Notes: generated by a model not told the origin, from the letters alone. DNA of 64,000 nucleotides from Bacillus sp. EB600 (GCF_024494385.1 NZ_JAEVLT010000007.1:1-64000), one strand, 5' to 3'. Shown: positions 45,414 through 55,665, counted from the stretch's first letter. Made by a program: numbers and translations.

Positions 45414-45433
45414 AATCAAATAGTTGTTTGATT
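45414..45433. promoter_or_regulatory. CAAAC-type palindrome upstream of the sigma-54 promoter, site 6
   Basis: AATCAAATAGTTGTTTGATT is a 20-bp inverted repeat with perfect AATCAAA/TTTGATT arms. It lies about 135 bases upstream of the -24 element, a normal distance for an enhancer, and has no -10 box before it. It also fits the CAAAC-N4-GTTTG pattern, so it may bind either the repressor or the activator. Confidence 0.55.
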
Positions 45434-45567
45434 TTCAGACATGATTATTGGTCCCAATTATGAAATTCATACACCATTTCATAGATCCTTATTAGATTAA
45501 TTAAAAAATTTGCTTAGAGAGGCTGTGATCACTAACGTCGGGAATTATTTTTAAAAAAATCAAATAG

Positions 45568-45584
45568 TGGCACTATTCTTGCAT
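45568..45584 (+). promoter_or_regulatory. Sigma-54 (-24/-12) promoter
   Basis: TGGCAC-TATTC-TTGCAT matches the sigma-54 consensus TGGCAC-N5-TTGCW exactly. It lies about 80 bases before the thiolase start and downstream of a sigma-54 activator gene. Confidence 0.88.
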
Positions 45585-45662
45585 TATTTAGAATGAGTAT
45601 CTTTTATACCTATTTTTTTAAGGTATTCAGAAGGATTCTAATGAATTACAGGGGGAATTTCG

Positions 45663-46814
45663 ATGCGTGAAGTAGTGATCGTTGAAGCTGTTCGAACACC
45701 GACCGGCAAAAGAAAAGGGGTGTTAAGCAACGAACGGCCTGATGACCTAGCAGCTAAAGTTTTGGAAGAATTGGTCATTAGAGCGGGCATTTCCGCAGAC
45801 CTGATTGAGGACGTCATTCTAGGATGTGTTACCCAGGTTGGTGAACAAGCCATTAACATTGCCCGTACAGCCGCATTGACAGCTGGGTTTCCGATTCATG
45901 TTCCTGGAACGACAATTGACCGCCAATGTGGTTCTAGTCAACAAGCAGTGCATTTTGCTTCACAGGCTATTTTAAGCGGAGACATGGATATAGTCATCGC
46001 GGGTGGAGTTGAAAGCATGACGCGTGTCCCAATGTTATCCAACGCTCAAGGAGTAGAATGGAGCAAAAATCTCACCTCAAAACATGAGCTTATCCATCAA
46101 GGGTTATCAGCTGAGCGTATTGCGGCAAATTGGGGAATTACCCGCAGGCAGGCAGATGAATTTTCCTTAGCGAGTCACAAAAAGGCTCTTAAAGCCCAAG
46201 CGGAGGGACGATTTAAACGGGAAATCATGCCAATCGAAGTGACCTTGGCAGACGGTACAACAAAAGTGATTACCCAGGATGAAGGTCCACGAAGCGAGAC
46301 CACCATTGAAAAGCTAGGCAGCCTTAAACCAGCCTTTGCTGAAAACGGTATCATTCATGCGGGGAACTCCAGCCAAATGAGTGATGGAGCGGGAGCTTTA
46401 CTGCTTATGTCAAAAGAAAAAGCACTTGAATTGGGTCTAAAACCACGGTTTAAAGTGGTTGCTCGTTCTGTAATTGGATCCGATCCGACATTAATGTTAA
46501 CCGGGCCGATCGAAGCAACCAGACAGGTGCTAACCAAAGCTGGCATGGGCATCAGGGATATTGATATTTTTGAAGTAAACGAAGCCTTTGCCCCAGTTCC
46601 GATGTGCTGGCTGGAAGAGACCAAAGCAGATCCTAGCAAACTGAATCCTAATGGCGGTGCAATCGCCCTTGGTCACCCATTGGGCGCAAGTGGTGCCCGT
46701 GTAATGATCACCCTTATACATGAACTGGAAAGAACAGGAGCACAGTTTGGTCTGCAGGCTATATGTGAGGGGAATGGCATGGCAAATGCGACAATCCTGG
46801 AAAGATTAAATTAG
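45663..46814 (+). CDS. Thiolase / acetyl-CoA C-acyltransferase
   Basis: A 383-residue canonical thiolase that cleaves 3-ketoacyl-CoA with CoA, or condenses acetyl-CoA. All catalytic residues are present: Cys89 in RQCGSSQQA, His338 in [11 protein letters not shown] and Cys368 in AICEGNGM. The N-terminal [12 protein letters not shown] and mid-chain EVNEAFAPV are typical. A short loop makes it slightly smaller than FadA. GGGGGAATTTCG precedes the ATG. As first gene behind the sigma-54 promoter, it probably performs the terminal beta-oxidation cleavage for the substrate imported by the ABC transporter further down the same operon. Confidence 0.94.
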   Translation: MREVVIVEAVRTPTGKRKGVLSNERPDDLAAKVLEELVIRAGISADLIEDVILGCVTQVGEQAINIARTAALTAGFPIHVPGTTIDRQCGSSQQAVHFASQAILSGDMDIVIAGGVESMTRVPMLSNAQGVEWSKNLTSKHELIHQGLSAERIAANWGITRRQADEFSLASHKKALKAQAEGRFKREIMPIEVTLADGTTKVITQDEGPRSETTIEKLGSLKPAFAENGIIHAGNSSQMSDGAGALLLMSKEKALELGLKPRFKVVARSVIGSDPTLMLTGPIEATRQVLTKAGMGIRDIDIFEVNEAFAPVPMCWLEETKADPSKLNPNGGAIALGHPLGASGARVMITLIHELERTGAQFGLQAICEGNGMANATILERLN

Positions 46815-46839
46815 CATTAAATTAGAGGAGGAATTGCAA

Positions 46840-47610
46840 ATGAAGATGAATGATTGTATTGCCGTCGTCACAGGTGGAAGTTCTGGACTGGGAGAAGCTA
46901 CTGTAACACGAATCGTTAATAACGGGGGCAAAGCGGTAATTGTAGACTTATCTGAGGAAAAAGGGGCGGCAATCGTTGAAAAATTAGGTTCAGTAAACGT
47001 TCTTTTTACAAAAGCAGATGTTTCAAGTGAAGCAGAGATAACAGCAGCCTTACAACAGGCAATCGACAAATTTGGCTCTATCAATACGGTAATAAATTGC
47101 GCGGGAATTGGCCCTGCCAAAAAGGTATTAGGTCGGGAATCGGTTCATGACCTTGAGGGGTTTAACAAAATTATTCAAATCAATTTGGTTGGAACCTTCA
47201 ATGTTATAAGATTAGCAGCTGAACAAATGGCGACAAATCAGCCGAATGAAGAAGGAGAAAGGGGTGTTATCATTAACACAGCCTCGGTTGCTGCTTTTGA
47301 AGGGCAAATTGGTCAAGCTGCCTATAGCGCCTCAAAAGGAGGAATTGTCGGGATGACCCTGCCAATTGCAAGGGAATTAGCTAGATATGGAATCAGAGTG
47401 ATGACGATTGCCCCAGGGCTTATCCAGACCCCTTTATTTGATACTCTTTCGGAAAAGGCGCGCGAATCGCTTGGTGCAATGGTTCCATTTCCATCACGTC
47501 TGGGCTACCCATCTGAATATGCAATGCTTGCTGCAAGCATTATTGAAAATCCAATGCTGAATGGAGAAACAATCCGATTAGATGGCGCTATTCGGATGCA
47601 GCCTAAATAA
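46840..47610 (+). CDS. SDR 3-hydroxyacyl-CoA dehydrogenase-like (HSD10 type)
   Basis: A 256-residue short-chain dehydrogenase. Cofactor loop TGGSSGLG, acidic VDLSEEKG after the second strand (NAD preference), and catalytic AAYSASKGG with its upstream Ser in [10 protein letters not shown]. The [15 protein letters not shown] stretch resembles type II 3-hydroxyacyl-CoA dehydrogenases, which oxidise branched or short 3-hydroxyacyl-CoAs before thiolysis. AGAGGAGG precedes the ATG; a TTG two codons upstream lies too close to it. It starts 26 bases after the thiolase. Confidence 0.92.
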   Translation: MKMNDCIAVVTGGSSGLGEATVTRIVNNGGKAVIVDLSEEKGAAIVEKLGSVNVLFTKADVSSEAEITAALQQAIDKFGSINTVINCAGIGPAKKVLGRESVHDLEGFNKIIQINLVGTFNVIRLAAEQMATNQPNEEGERGVIINTASVAAFEGQIGQAAYSASKGGIVGMTLPIARELARYGIRVMTIAPGLIQTPLFDTLSEKARESLGAMVPFPSRLGYPSEYAMLAASIIENPMLNGETIRLDGAIRMQPK

Positions 47611-47670
47611 AAAATTAAAAGAAATAATGATTAATAGATTAATTTAGCAATGAAGGGGAAGGTGGTCATA

Positions 47671-48456
47671 ATGAGTCGTCTAATTCATCTCGAAACACAC
47701 GAAGGTATCGCAATAGTCACAATTGATAATCCACCAATGAATGTCCTAAGTAGTCAAGTGACAAAAGAGTTAAAGAACGCTTTTACTACTGTTTATCAAG
47801 ATCCTGAGATCATCGTTGTTATTGTAACCGGAGCAGGAGATCGAGCCTTTATGGCAGGAGCTGATATAAAGGAATTCCCTGGATGGATTGATTTAGAAAA
47901 AGCTGATTTGAAAAAAATTACGATGGCCAACAATGAAGTGTTTAATATGATTGATGATTTACCAAAGCCCACCATTGCTTTATTAAATGGAATCACATTA
48001 GGTGCTGGCTGCGAACTTGCCTTAGCCTGTGATATTAGAATCGCAGAAGACCATGCAAAGCTTGGACTGCCTGAGGTTAAATTAGGTCTATTCCCTGGAG
48101 CCGGAGGCACACAGAGACTACCGAGATTAGTCGGGGAGGCAAAGGCAAAGGAAATAATGTTTACTGGCGACCCGATAACGGCAAAGGAAGCATTAACAAT
48201 TGGCCTGGTAAACCAGGTTGTTCCAAAAGGAACGGGGATGGAATGTGCCAAAGACATGGCGAAAAAAATGGCTGGACTTTCCTTACAAGCTTTAGGCCGT
48301 ATCAAAAAAGCAGTAAATGAAGGAGCAGAAAAAGACCTTTATTCAGCCATCGAACTTGAAGCTGAACTTTTCCTGGATATATTTGGGACAAATGATGTTC
48401 GTGAAGGAGTGCAAGCCTTTATTGAGAAGCGTTCAGCAAGATTTACACATCGTTAA
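47671..48456 (+). CDS. Enoyl-CoA hydratase
   Basis: A 261-residue crotonase-fold enzyme hydrating trans-2-enoyl-CoA. The oxyanion loop is [11 protein letters not shown] and the second glycine strand [15 protein letters not shown]. The active-site region [20 protein letters not shown] contains both expected glutamate positions, one of which here reads Leu-Gly-Leu-Phe as in many bacillar homologues. The ATG with GGAAGGTGG upstream is preferred over an in-frame ATG seven codons earlier. Together with thiolase, SDR and acyl-CoA dehydrogenase in the same operon it completes a beta-oxidation cycle. Confidence 0.93.
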   Translation: MSRLIHLETHEGIAIVTIDNPPMNVLSSQVTKELKNAFTTVYQDPEIIVVIVTGAGDRAFMAGADIKEFPGWIDLEKADLKKITMANNEVFNMIDDLPKPTIALLNGITLGAGCELALACDIRIAEDHAKLGLPEVKLGLFPGAGGTQRLPRLVGEAKAKEIMFTGDPITAKEALTIGLVNQVVPKGTGMECAKDMAKKMAGLSLQALGRIKKAVNEGAEKDLYSAIELEAELFLDIFGTNDVREGVQAFIEKRSARFTHR

Positions 48457-48500
48457 TAAAATATGGTAGTCTATATTCTTTTGATCTGGAGGGTTATTCA

Positions 48501-49706
48501 ATGATATTTGAAAAGAGTGAAAGAGTAAAAGAGCTGGAAGAAAAATTATCCGCGTTTATGGAAGAGGTTGTTTATCCGAACGAAAGCGTTTATGAGGAAC
48601 AGCTTAAATCCGGAACAAGCCGGTGGGAAATCCCGCCGATTATGGAAGAAATGAAATCACAAGCAAGAGAAGCTGGCTTGTGGAATCTTTTTTTACAGCA
48701 CAGTGAAAATGGAGCTGGTTTAACAAATCTTGAATATGCACCATTAAAAGAAATTATGGGCCGCTCTTTAATCGGCCCCGAAGTATTTAATTGCTCGGCA
48801 CCAGATACGGGGAATATGGAACTGCTCGAACAGTTCGCGACAAGTGAGCAAAAGGAGAAGTGGCTTGTTCCTTTATTAAATGGGGAAATTCGTTCTTCAT
48901 ATGTGATGACGGAACCAAATGTGGCTTCCTCAGATGCGACCAATATTGCTACTCGAATTGAGAGAGATGGAGACGAGTATGTGATTAATGGGGAAAAATG
49001 GTGGATATCTGGTATTGCCGATCCACGTTGTAAAATTTTAATTCTAATGGGTAAAAGTAGCCCTGACGCTGAAAGACACAAACAACAATCGATGATTCTT
49101 ATTCCAATGGGAACGCCAGGAGTAGAAATAAAATCAATTCTCCCAGTCTACGGCTATGATGATGCCCCACATGGACACGCAACGGTTGAATTTAAAAACG
49201 TACGGGTTCCTGCTTCCAATATCATTCTTGGAGAAGGAAGGGGTTTTGAAATTGCCCAAGGAAGGCTTGGACCTGGACGGATTCATCACTGTATGCGGCT
49301 GATTGGAATGGCTGAACGGGCCTTAGAATTAATGTGTAAACGGGCTAAGAGCCGGATTGCATTTGGTAAATCGATCGCGGAACAAGGAGTCATCCGCAGT
49401 TGGATTGCTGATTCCCGCATCGAAATTGATCAAGCACGATTGTTGACATTAAATGCTGCCCATATGATGGATACGGTGGGAAACAAAGCAGCAAGAAAAG
49501 AAATCGCGATGATTAAGGTGATTGTCCCTAATATGGCTTTAAAGGTAATTGATCGGGCCATACAGGTTCATGGTGCAGGAGGAGTTAGTAACGTGTTCCC
49601 ATTGGCACAGATTTGGGCCCATGCCCGAACCCTTCGCCTTGCAGACGGTCCTGATGAAGTGCATCAAGAGGCAGTCGCAAAATTAGAATTAAGAAGGTTT
49701 GACTAA
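48501..49706 (+). CDS. Acyl-CoA dehydrogenase, ACAD11-like
   Basis: A 401-residue FAD enzyme of the ACAD10/11 branch rather than the classical one: [36 protein letters not shown], the [12 protein letters not shown] type of strand, [11 protein letters not shown] and [10 protein letters not shown] near the end. In mammals and in the LvaC system this type acts with an APH-fold kinase: the 4-hydroxyacyl-CoA is phosphorylated, then dehydrated through an enoyl intermediate. Kinase homologues lie at 41592 and 63929. GGAGGGTTATTCA precedes the ATG. A simple dehydrogenase role cannot be excluded. Confidence 0.9.
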   Translation: MIFEKSERVKELEEKLSAFMEEVVYPNESVYEEQLKSGTSRWEIPPIMEEMKSQAREAGLWNLFLQHSENGAGLTNLEYAPLKEIMGRSLIGPEVFNCSAPDTGNMELLEQFATSEQKEKWLVPLLNGEIRSSYVMTEPNVASSDATNIATRIERDGDEYVINGEKWWISGIADPRCKILILMGKSSPDAERHKQQSMILIPMGTPGVEIKSILPVYGYDDAPHGHATVEFKNVRVPASNIILGEGRGFEIAQGRLGPGRIHHCMRLIGMAERALELMCKRAKSRIAFGKSIAEQGVIRSWIADSRIEIDQARLLTLNAAHMMDTVGNKAARKEIAMIKVIVPNMALKVIDRAIQVHGAGGVSNVFPLAQIWAHARTLRLADGPDEVHQEAVAKLELRRFD

Positions 49707-49784
49707 GACGTACCCCTTATTAAGTGTACTCTTTATGGTAATAGCGTAAAAACGAGTAAATTTAGCAATAGTAGGAGGGGTTAC

Positions 49785-51032
49785 ATGAGTTTTAATAGAA
49801 GGATTATTGTCCTATGTATAAGTATTATTTTAGTTTTCACATTAGCCGCTTGTAACAGTAAGGAAACGAGTTCAACTGGAGGAGAAAATGCACAAGGTGT
49901 AACAAAAGATGAAATCTTAATTGGGCACATAGCGCCGCAGACAGGATCCGTTGCCATCTATGATGTAGTTAGGAAAGGAATTCAATCCTACTTTAACTAT
50001 GTTAATGAAAATGGTGGAGTAAACGGTCGGAAATTAAAGCTTATTGCCTATGATGATCAATACCAGCCAGCAAAAACCGTTCAGCTGGCAAAGCGTTTAG
50101 TTGAAAAAGATAAAGTATTTGCCATGCTGGCAAATGTTTGTACCCCATGTAATGCAGCGATCAAAGATTATGTTGTTAAAACTGGAGTCCCAATGGTACT
50201 GGTAGGCTCTGGGGCAAAACAATTTGTCAACCCGCCACTTAAAAATTATTTAGGTTCAGATGTAATGAATTATCGAATTGAAGCGCAAGTGTTCCTGAAT
50301 TATGCCATTAATGAGCTTGGTACGAAGAAAATTGCGATAGCCTATCAAAATGATGATTATGGAAAAGAAGGACTTGAGGAAATCAACCAAGTTATTAAAA
50401 ATTACCCTGGTGTTACAATCGTGTCTGAAGTTGCCTTTCTTGCAACAGATACTGATTTTAGTTCACAAGCTCAAAAGCTGGAACAAGCAAAACCGGATGC
50501 GATTATCAATTTTGCCAGTCCAACGCCTGCTGCTAATTTAAAAAAGGCTATGCACAAGATTGGGCTTGATAAACCAAAATATATCGTTTCTTCAGTAGGG
50601 GCAAATGACAATAAATTATTTCAATTAGCTGGTAAGGATGTATGGGAAGGAACATATTCCGGTGCAACCTATCCAATGCCGCAAATGGTTCCAAATGACC
50701 CGAAAATGCAATTGTTTGTTACCAGATTCAGCAAAGATTATCCAAATGATTCTCCGGAAGGCTTGTCGCAAATAGGCTGGGCTGCAGCTCAAGTAATGGT
50801 AGAATCTCTAAAAAGAACCGGTGACAAATTGACATGGGATAACTTCCTCAACTCCTTTAACTCATTTGACCATTGGGAAGGGTCGATTTATGCAGGTGTT
50901 ACATTTTCAAAGGATAATCACTTCGGATTAACTTCAATGTTCATGACTCAAGCTAGAGATGGAAAGATTGTCCCGATTACAAAACCAATTACATTTGATC
51001 CGGCGAAAGGGAAAATTCAGTATAACAAATAG
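49785..51032 (+). CDS. ABC transporter substrate-binding lipoprotein (Liv/peripla_BP_6 type)
   Basis: A 415-residue extracellular binding protein. Signal peptide with lipobox TLAAC, Cys23 becoming the lipid-modified first residue. The mature chain begins DEILIGHIAPQTGSVAIYD, characteristic of the branched-chain amino acid binding family, with two Rossmann-like lobes. Relatives also bind aromatic acids, amides and other carboxylates. Its location among beta-oxidation genes makes the catabolic substrate, not leucine, the likely ligand (inference). GTAGGAGGGG precedes the ATG. It is the first of five consecutive transporter genes. Confidence 0.93.
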   Translation: MSFNRRIIVLCISIILVFTLAACNSKETSSTGGENAQGVTKDEILIGHIAPQTGSVAIYDVVRKGIQSYFNYVNENGGVNGRKLKLIAYDDQYQPAKTVQLAKRLVEKDKVFAMLANVCTPCNAAIKDYVVKTGVPMVLVGSGAKQFVNPPLKNYLGSDVMNYRIEAQVFLNYAINELGTKKIAIAYQNDDYGKEGLEEINQVIKNYPGVTIVSEVAFLATDTDFSSQAQKLEQAKPDAIINFASPTPAANLKKAMHKIGLDKPKYIVSSVGANDNKLFQLAGKDVWEGTYSGATYPMPQMVPNDPKMQLFVTRFSKDYPNDSPEGLSQIGWAAAQVMVESLKRTGDKLTWDNFLNSFNSFDHWEGSIYAGVTFSKDNHFGLTSMFMTQARDGKIVPITKPITFDPAKGKIQYNK

Positions 51033-51117
51033 GTATTTCGGTAAAATGGCGGATATGATTGTATATCTGCCCTCATTCCTCTCCGCAAAAATAAAATGGA
51101 AGGAAAGTGAAATTTAC

Positions 51118-51984
51118 ATGCAAATCGTTGTAAGTGGTTTAATTATGGGCTGCATTTATGCATTAGCCTCTTTAGGGCTCGTATTAATCTTTAAAACAAC
51201 AAAGGTTGTTAATTTTGCTCATGGAGAAATGGCCATGATATCAACCTTTATAAGCTTTGTTTTTTTATCAAGCTTTGGTTATTCATACCTTGTTTCTCTG
51301 TTTTTATCACTTGTATTTGCTGCCATGTTTGGCTTGATAGTCTATCTGGTGTTCATGAAAAGGATCCAATCCGCCCCACATTTAAACCAAGTAGTGTTAA
51401 CACTCGGATTGTTTATGATGTTTAATGGGGCAGCTGGAATTGTTTGGGGATATCAGCCGGCTTCTTTTCCAGAAGCATTTAAGGGAAAACCCTTTCATGT
51501 TGGAAGCATCTATATTTCACCAAATGAATTATTCATTGTTGTTATTACGATTACGTTGATGCTGTTGTTTTTCTTGTTATTCCGTTTTACAAGGATTGGC
51601 CTCGCGATAAGGGCATGCTCTCAAGATATGATGGCTTCTCAATTAATGGGAATAAAAGTGACATCAGTTTTTATGGGAGCCTGGGCAATTGGAACAATGC
51701 TTGGAGGGATAGCTGGTATGATGACTGCCCCTGTCACGTTCCTGAGTCCAAACATGATGTCGGAAGTTTTAATTCTCGCGTTTGCGGGTGCTGTTTTGGG
51801 TGGATTTGTCAGTTTACCTGGGGCAGTAATGGGCGGGTTAATGATCGGTGTTTTTGAAAACCTAATAAGCTATTATATTGGACCGGAAATGAAAATTGTT
51901 TTTGTCTTTTTATTGATTCTGGTGGTACTGTATCTTCGTCCACAAGGCATTTTTGGCGGAGTAAAAATGGTCAAAAAGGTGTGA
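51118..51984 (+). CDS. livH: ABC transporter permease, LivH type
   Basis: A 288-residue membrane protein of about eight helices, starting MQIVVSGLIMGCIYALASLG, the typical LivH opening. NFAHGEMAMI in the second segment and the cytoplasmic ATPase-docking region (RAIRACSQD... MGIKV) are conserved. The ATG after GGAAGGAAAG is chosen; the open frame extends 53 codons upstream only because it overlaps the lipoprotein gene. It ends six bases before the LivM start. Confidence 0.92.
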   Translation: MQIVVSGLIMGCIYALASLGLVLIFKTTKVVNFAHGEMAMISTFISFVFLSSFGYSYLVSLFLSLVFAAMFGLIVYLVFMKRIQSAPHLNQVVLTLGLFMMFNGAAGIVWGYQPASFPEAFKGKPFHVGSIYISPNELFIVVITITLMLLFFLLFRFTRIGLAIRACSQDMMASQLMGIKVTSVFMGAWAIGTMLGGIAGMMTAPVTFLSPNMMSEVLILAFAGAVLGGFVSLPGAVMGGLMIGVFENLISYYIGPEMKIVFVFLLILVVLYLRPQGIFGGVKMVKKV

Positions 51985-51990
51985 TCTATA

Positions 51991-53001
51991 TTGAAAAATC
52001 TATTGGCAGCTAAAAAAGCATGGATAGTCTTACTCATTCTTCTATTGTTTGCTTTTCCACTACTTGTAGGTCAATCAGGATATTTAATGACTATTTTCGT
52101 CACTATTTGTATATATGCAATGACATCTATGGCCTTAAATCTGTTAATTGGTTTTGGAGGTCAAATATCAGTTGGCCATGCAGGTTTTTTATCCGTTGGG
52201 GGATATTCAGTTGCCATTCTTTCCACCAAGCTGGGCTTGCCGTTTATTATTGCATTCCCCGCATCAGGGGTTATTACGGCCATCATTGGGCTCCTTATCG
52301 GCCTCCCTGCTGTCCGGTTAAGTGGGCATTTCCTAGCAGTCGTCACCTTAGGATTCGGTATTTCGGTCCCGCTAATTGCCCTAAATTGGGATTCTCTCAC
52401 TGGTGGATACTCCGGAGTATCCGTTTCTCGGCCAGAATGGCTGTCAAGTGATCTTCAGTTTTTTTATGTAGTTGCGGTCATCATCGTTTTAAGCACATGT
52501 CTGCTGCATAACATTTTAAAGGGCCGGATGGGAAGAGCCTTTATTGCTATTCGCGAAAGCGAAGTAGCTGCACAGGCAACAGGCATCAATATTTCATTTT
52601 ACAAAACGCTTATGTTTGTAATTAGCGCCTTTTTCACGGGGCTTGCCGGTGGACTATATGGATATTGGTTTGGCTTTGTCAGTCCAAATGACTTTACTGT
52701 CGTCACCTCATTTTTATTACTTGCGATGATTGTTGTTGGAGGATTAGCGTCCTTACCTGGAGCAATGATTGGGGCAGTGATTTTCACTGTTATTCCGGAG
52801 TTAACAAGGTCCTTTATTGGGGCAACCAACATAATGATTGGTGCAGCTGTGGTGCTTTTTATATTATTCCGTCCTCTCGGGTTCGTTTCATTACTTAAGT
52901 TACTAAACATCAAGAAACATCGTTCAGCAATGAAAAAAGAAAAAACAGTCTTACTCTCCGACAACGAGCAAGGAGGTGCTGCAAAGAGTGCTAATCTTTA
53001 A
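51991..53001 (+). CDS. livM: ABC transporter permease, LivM type
   Basis: A 336-residue second permease with around ten helices. Conserved LivM features: MALNLLIGFGGQISVGHAGF in the first third and the coupling-loop sequence AIRESEVAAQATGINI. A basic C-terminal tail of about 30 residues extends past the last helix. TTG start with AAAGGTGTGAT upstream, inside the end of livH. The gene overlaps the following ATPase gene by 14 bases, indicating tight co-translation. Confidence 0.92.
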   Translation: MKNLLAAKKAWIVLLILLLFAFPLLVGQSGYLMTIFVTICIYAMTSMALNLLIGFGGQISVGHAGFLSVGGYSVAILSTKLGLPFIIAFPASGVITAIIGLLIGLPAVRLSGHFLAVVTLGFGISVPLIALNWDSLTGGYSGVSVSRPEWLSSDLQFFYVVAVIIVLSTCLLHNILKGRMGRAFIAIRESEVAAQATGINISFYKTLMFVISAFFTGLAGGLYGYWFGFVSPNDFTVVTSFLLLAMIVVGGLASLPGAMIGAVIFTVIPELTRSFIGATNIMIGAAVVLFILFRPLGFVSLLKLLNIKKHRSAMKKEKTVLLSDNEQGGAAKSANL

Positions 53002-53764
53002 AGATGTTACTGTACAATTCTCTGGATTAACCGCTGTTAATGGGCTTTCGTTTGAGGTGCCAGCGGGGAATATTTTTTCCATTATCGGCCCGAATGGAGC
53101 CGGTAAAACAACAGTGTTTAACTGTATTAGCCGTTTCTACACACCAGTTAGCGGGGCAATTGAGTTCAACGGTAAAGATATGCTTCCGCTCAAACCATAT
53201 CAAGTGATAAAGGAAGGGATTGCACGCAGCTTTCAAAATGTTGAATTATTTTCGGAAATGAGTGTAATTGAAAATTTGTTAACAGGTCTTCATCCACACT
53301 TGAAGAAAAACATTATGTCGATTGCTTTAAATTTACCCTCCGTGAGAGAAACGGAAAAGCGCTCACTTAAAAAGGCATACGAAGTAATGGAGTTGCTGAC
53401 CATCACTGATTTTGCTAATGAAAAAGTATCCAATTTGCCATTTGGTTATCAAAAAATGGTTGATATCGGCAGAGCGATTATAGCGGATCCAAAGCTTATT
53501 TTATTGGATGAACCCGTAGCAGGAATGAATCCTGTTGAGACTGAAAGAATTAGTCAGCTCATACTGCGTTTAAAAGAAGAAATGAATTATACGATTCTCT
53601 TAATTGAACATGATATGTCGGTAGTTATGAAAATCTCAGATTTTGTTACAGTTATGAGCTTTGGAGAAAAAATTGCTGAAGGACTTCCAAAAAACATTCA
53701 AAACGATCCGATTGTCATTGAAGCCTATTTGGGGGAGGTGAGTGAAGGTGCTCCAATTAGCTGA
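52988..53764 (+). CDS. livG: ABC transporter ATP-binding protein, LivG type
   Basis: A 258-residue ATPase. Walker A GPNGAGKTT, Walker B LILLDEPVAGMNP, and the family's non-canonical signature LPFGYQKMVDIGRA in place of LSGGQ. The long insert (HPHLKKNIMSIALNLPSVRE) between Q-loop and signature is typical of LivG. The GTG at this position has AGGAGGTG nine bases upstream; the earlier in-frame GTG lies within that ribosome site. It forms a heterodimer with the LivF-type protein that follows. Confidence 0.9.
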   Translation: MLIFKDVTVQFSGLTAVNGLSFEVPAGNIFSIIGPNGAGKTTVFNCISRFYTPVSGAIEFNGKDMLPLKPYQVIKEGIARSFQNVELFSEMSVIENLLTGLHPHLKKNIMSIALNLPSVRETEKRSLKKAYEVMELLTITDFANEKVSNLPFGYQKMVDIGRAIIADPKLILLDEPVAGMNPVETERISQLILRLKEEMNYTILLIEHDMSVVMKISDFVTVMSFGEKIAEGLPKNIQNDPIVIEAYLGEVSEGAPIS

Positions 53765-54449
53765 TGTCCATGTATATTATGGCCATGTCCATGCATTAAG
53801 AGGCGTCTCAATGAAAATAGACGATGGCAAAATCGTTTCATTGCTTGGAGGGAATGGTGCTGGGAAATCGACAACATTAAAGATCATTTCAAGGCTGATT
53901 CAACCGAAAAATGGCTTTTATGAAGTAGATGGTCAATCCATGTTAAAAGAATCCCCAAGCCGTGTTGTGAAGAGAGGTATTATTCATTGTCCGGAAAATC
54001 GAAGGGTATTTCCTCTATTCACGGTTGAAGAAAACTTAAAAATTGGTGCTTACAAACGAAGAGATAAGAAAATAAAACACGATTTGGAAAAAGTCTTTAC
54101 CTATTTTCCAAGATTAAAGGAACGTGTGAATCAAAAAGCAGGAACACTCAGCGGCGGAGAACAGCAAATGCTCGCGATTGGAAGGTCATTAATGGGACAA
54201 CCGAAAGTGCTGCTGTTAGACGAACCGTCACTTGGTATTGCTCCAAATCTGGTTGTTGAAATATTTCAGATTATTAAAAAAATAAATAAAGAAGGTACAT
54301 CGGTTTTGCTTGTCGAGCAAAATGCCAATATGGCGCTAGCCATTTCCGATTACGCTTATGTATTGGAAAACGGTCATATCGCCCTCGAAGGCGAGTCAAG
54401 GAATTTGAAAAATAATGATGAAGTACGTCGACTTTATCTAGGAGGATAA
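53748..54449 (+). CDS. livF: ABC transporter ATP-binding protein, LivF type
   Basis: A 233-residue ATPase. Walker A GGNGAGKST, canonical signature LSGGEQQMLAIGRSL, Walker B VLLLDEPSLG and switch region LVEQNANMAL. CPENRRVFPLFTVEENL is typical of LivF. Start chosen as the GTG nine bases after GGGGGAGG; another GTG two codons upstream is too close to the ribosome site. It overlaps livG by 17 bases. It completes the importer. Confidence 0.9.
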   Translation: MLQLADVHVYYGHVHALRGVSMKIDDGKIVSLLGGNGAGKSTTLKIISRLIQPKNGFYEVDGQSMLKESPSRVVKRGIIHCPENRRVFPLFTVEENLKIGAYKRRDKKIKHDLEKVFTYFPRLKERVNQKAGTLSGGEQQMLAIGRSLMGQPKVLLLDEPSLGIAPNLVVEIFQIIKKINKEGTSVLLVEQNANMALAISDYAYVLENGHIALEGESRNLKNNDEVRRLYLGG

Positions 54450-54486
54450 GAAAGTGTAACGAGAGCTTGTACAAGGTGGTGAAAGA

Positions 54487-55665
54487 ATGAAAGTGAAATA
54501 CCAGCTGGAACGAAATCATGATTCGCGTGCTTTTTTTACAGAGGAACATTTTTTATTTCGGGATTCTCTTCGAAAGGTATTACAGAAGGAGGCCCTCCCA
54601 TTTTTTGAACAATGGGAAAAGGAAAAAATGGTTCCTAGATCATTTTGGCGCCTATTAGGTCAGAAGGGATTTCTTTGTCCATGGATTGATGAAGAATATG
54701 GAGGGCTTGGAGCGGACTTTGGCTTTTCGGTTATTTTGAGCGAAGAACTTGAACGGGTAGGATCCGGCTTAATGGGAATTCCCCTGCATTGCGATATTGT
54801 TGCTCCTTATATTGATTCCTTTGGAACGGAGGAACAAAAGAGCAAGTATTTACCTTTGTTTATTACTGGTGAAATGATATCTGCCATCGCGATGACAGAG
54901 CCAGGCGCTGGTTCCGATTTGGCTGGTATTCAAACAACAGCTATCAAAGAGGGAAATCATTATGTTGTGAATGGTGCAAAGACATTCATTACTAATGGAA
55001 TTCAGGCAGATTTAATCTTGGTTGCCTGTAAAACAGATCCAAAAGCAGACCCGCCGTATACTGGCGTAAGCTTATTGCTGGTCGACAAGGATACTCCGGG
55101 GTTCAAACGTGGTCGTCAGCTTGAAAAGGTAGGCCATTATAGTTCCGATACGGCAGAAATGTTTTTTGATCAGGCAATCGTCCCAGCAAAAAATTTGCTA
55201 GGAGAAGAAGGAAAGGGCTTTCGTTATATGATGCAAAAATTGCAGCAAGAAAGGATAATCGCAGCAGTAAATGCTCAAGCAGCGGCTGAAGATATGTTTC
55301 GCTTAACGATGGATTATATAAAAGAGCGCGAAGCTTTCGGAAAACCGATCAGCCACTTTCAAAACACACAGTTTACAATGGCGGAAATTGCTACGGAGAT
55401 CACACTCGGCCGAACCTTTCTTGATGAACTCATTGGGAAGCATATGGAAGGCAAAGACATCGTAACAGAAGTTTCAATGGCGAAATGGTGGATAACCGAA
55501 ATGGCCAAGAAAAGCGCTGGAAAATGCATGCAGCTCCATGGTGGCTATGGGTATATGGAAGATTATAAAATTGCCCGCCGTTATCGGGATATTGCGGTTA
55601 CGTCTATTTTTGCCGGAACAAATGAAATGATGAAAAAAATAATTTCAAAAAATTTAGGGATGTAG
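54487..55665 (+). CDS. Acyl-CoA dehydrogenase (classical type)
   Basis: A 392-residue FAD enzyme introducing the 2,3 double bond in acyl-CoA. Typical blocks: AIAMTEPGAGSDLAGIQ, VNGAKTFITNG, LLGEEGKGF, REAFGKPISHFQ and LHGGYGYMEDY. The catalytic base is the Glu in GTNEMMKKI near the C-terminus. It differs clearly from the two ACAD11-like proteins. AAGGTGGTGAAAGA precedes the ATG. It is the last gene of the sigma-54 operon; electrons would pass to electron-transfer flavoprotein encoded outside this window. Confidence 0.93.
   Translation: MKVKYQLERNHDSRAFFTEEHFLFRDSLRKVLQKEALPFFEQWEKEKMVPRSFWRLLGQKGFLCPWIDEEYGGLGADFGFSVILSEELERVGSGLMGIPLHCDIVAPYIDSFGTEEQKSKYLPLFITGEMISAIAMTEPGAGSDLAGIQTTAIKEGNHYVVNGAKTFITNGIQADLILVACKTDPKADPPYTGVSLLLVDKDTPGFKRGRQLEKVGHYSSDTAEMFFDQAIVPAKNLLGEEGKGFRYMMQKLQQERIIAAVNAQAAAEDMFRLTMDYIKEREAFGKPISHFQNTQFTMAEIATEITLGRTFLDELIGKHMEGKDIVTEVSMAKWWITEMAKKSAGKCMQLHGGYGYMEDYKIARRYRDIAVTSIFAGTNEMMKKIISKNLGM

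Noticed and set aside
50959..51117. Upstream extension of the LivH-type permease
   Set aside because: It overlaps the lipoprotein gene in another frame; the ATG at 51118 has a good ribosome site and gives the standard LivH N-terminus.
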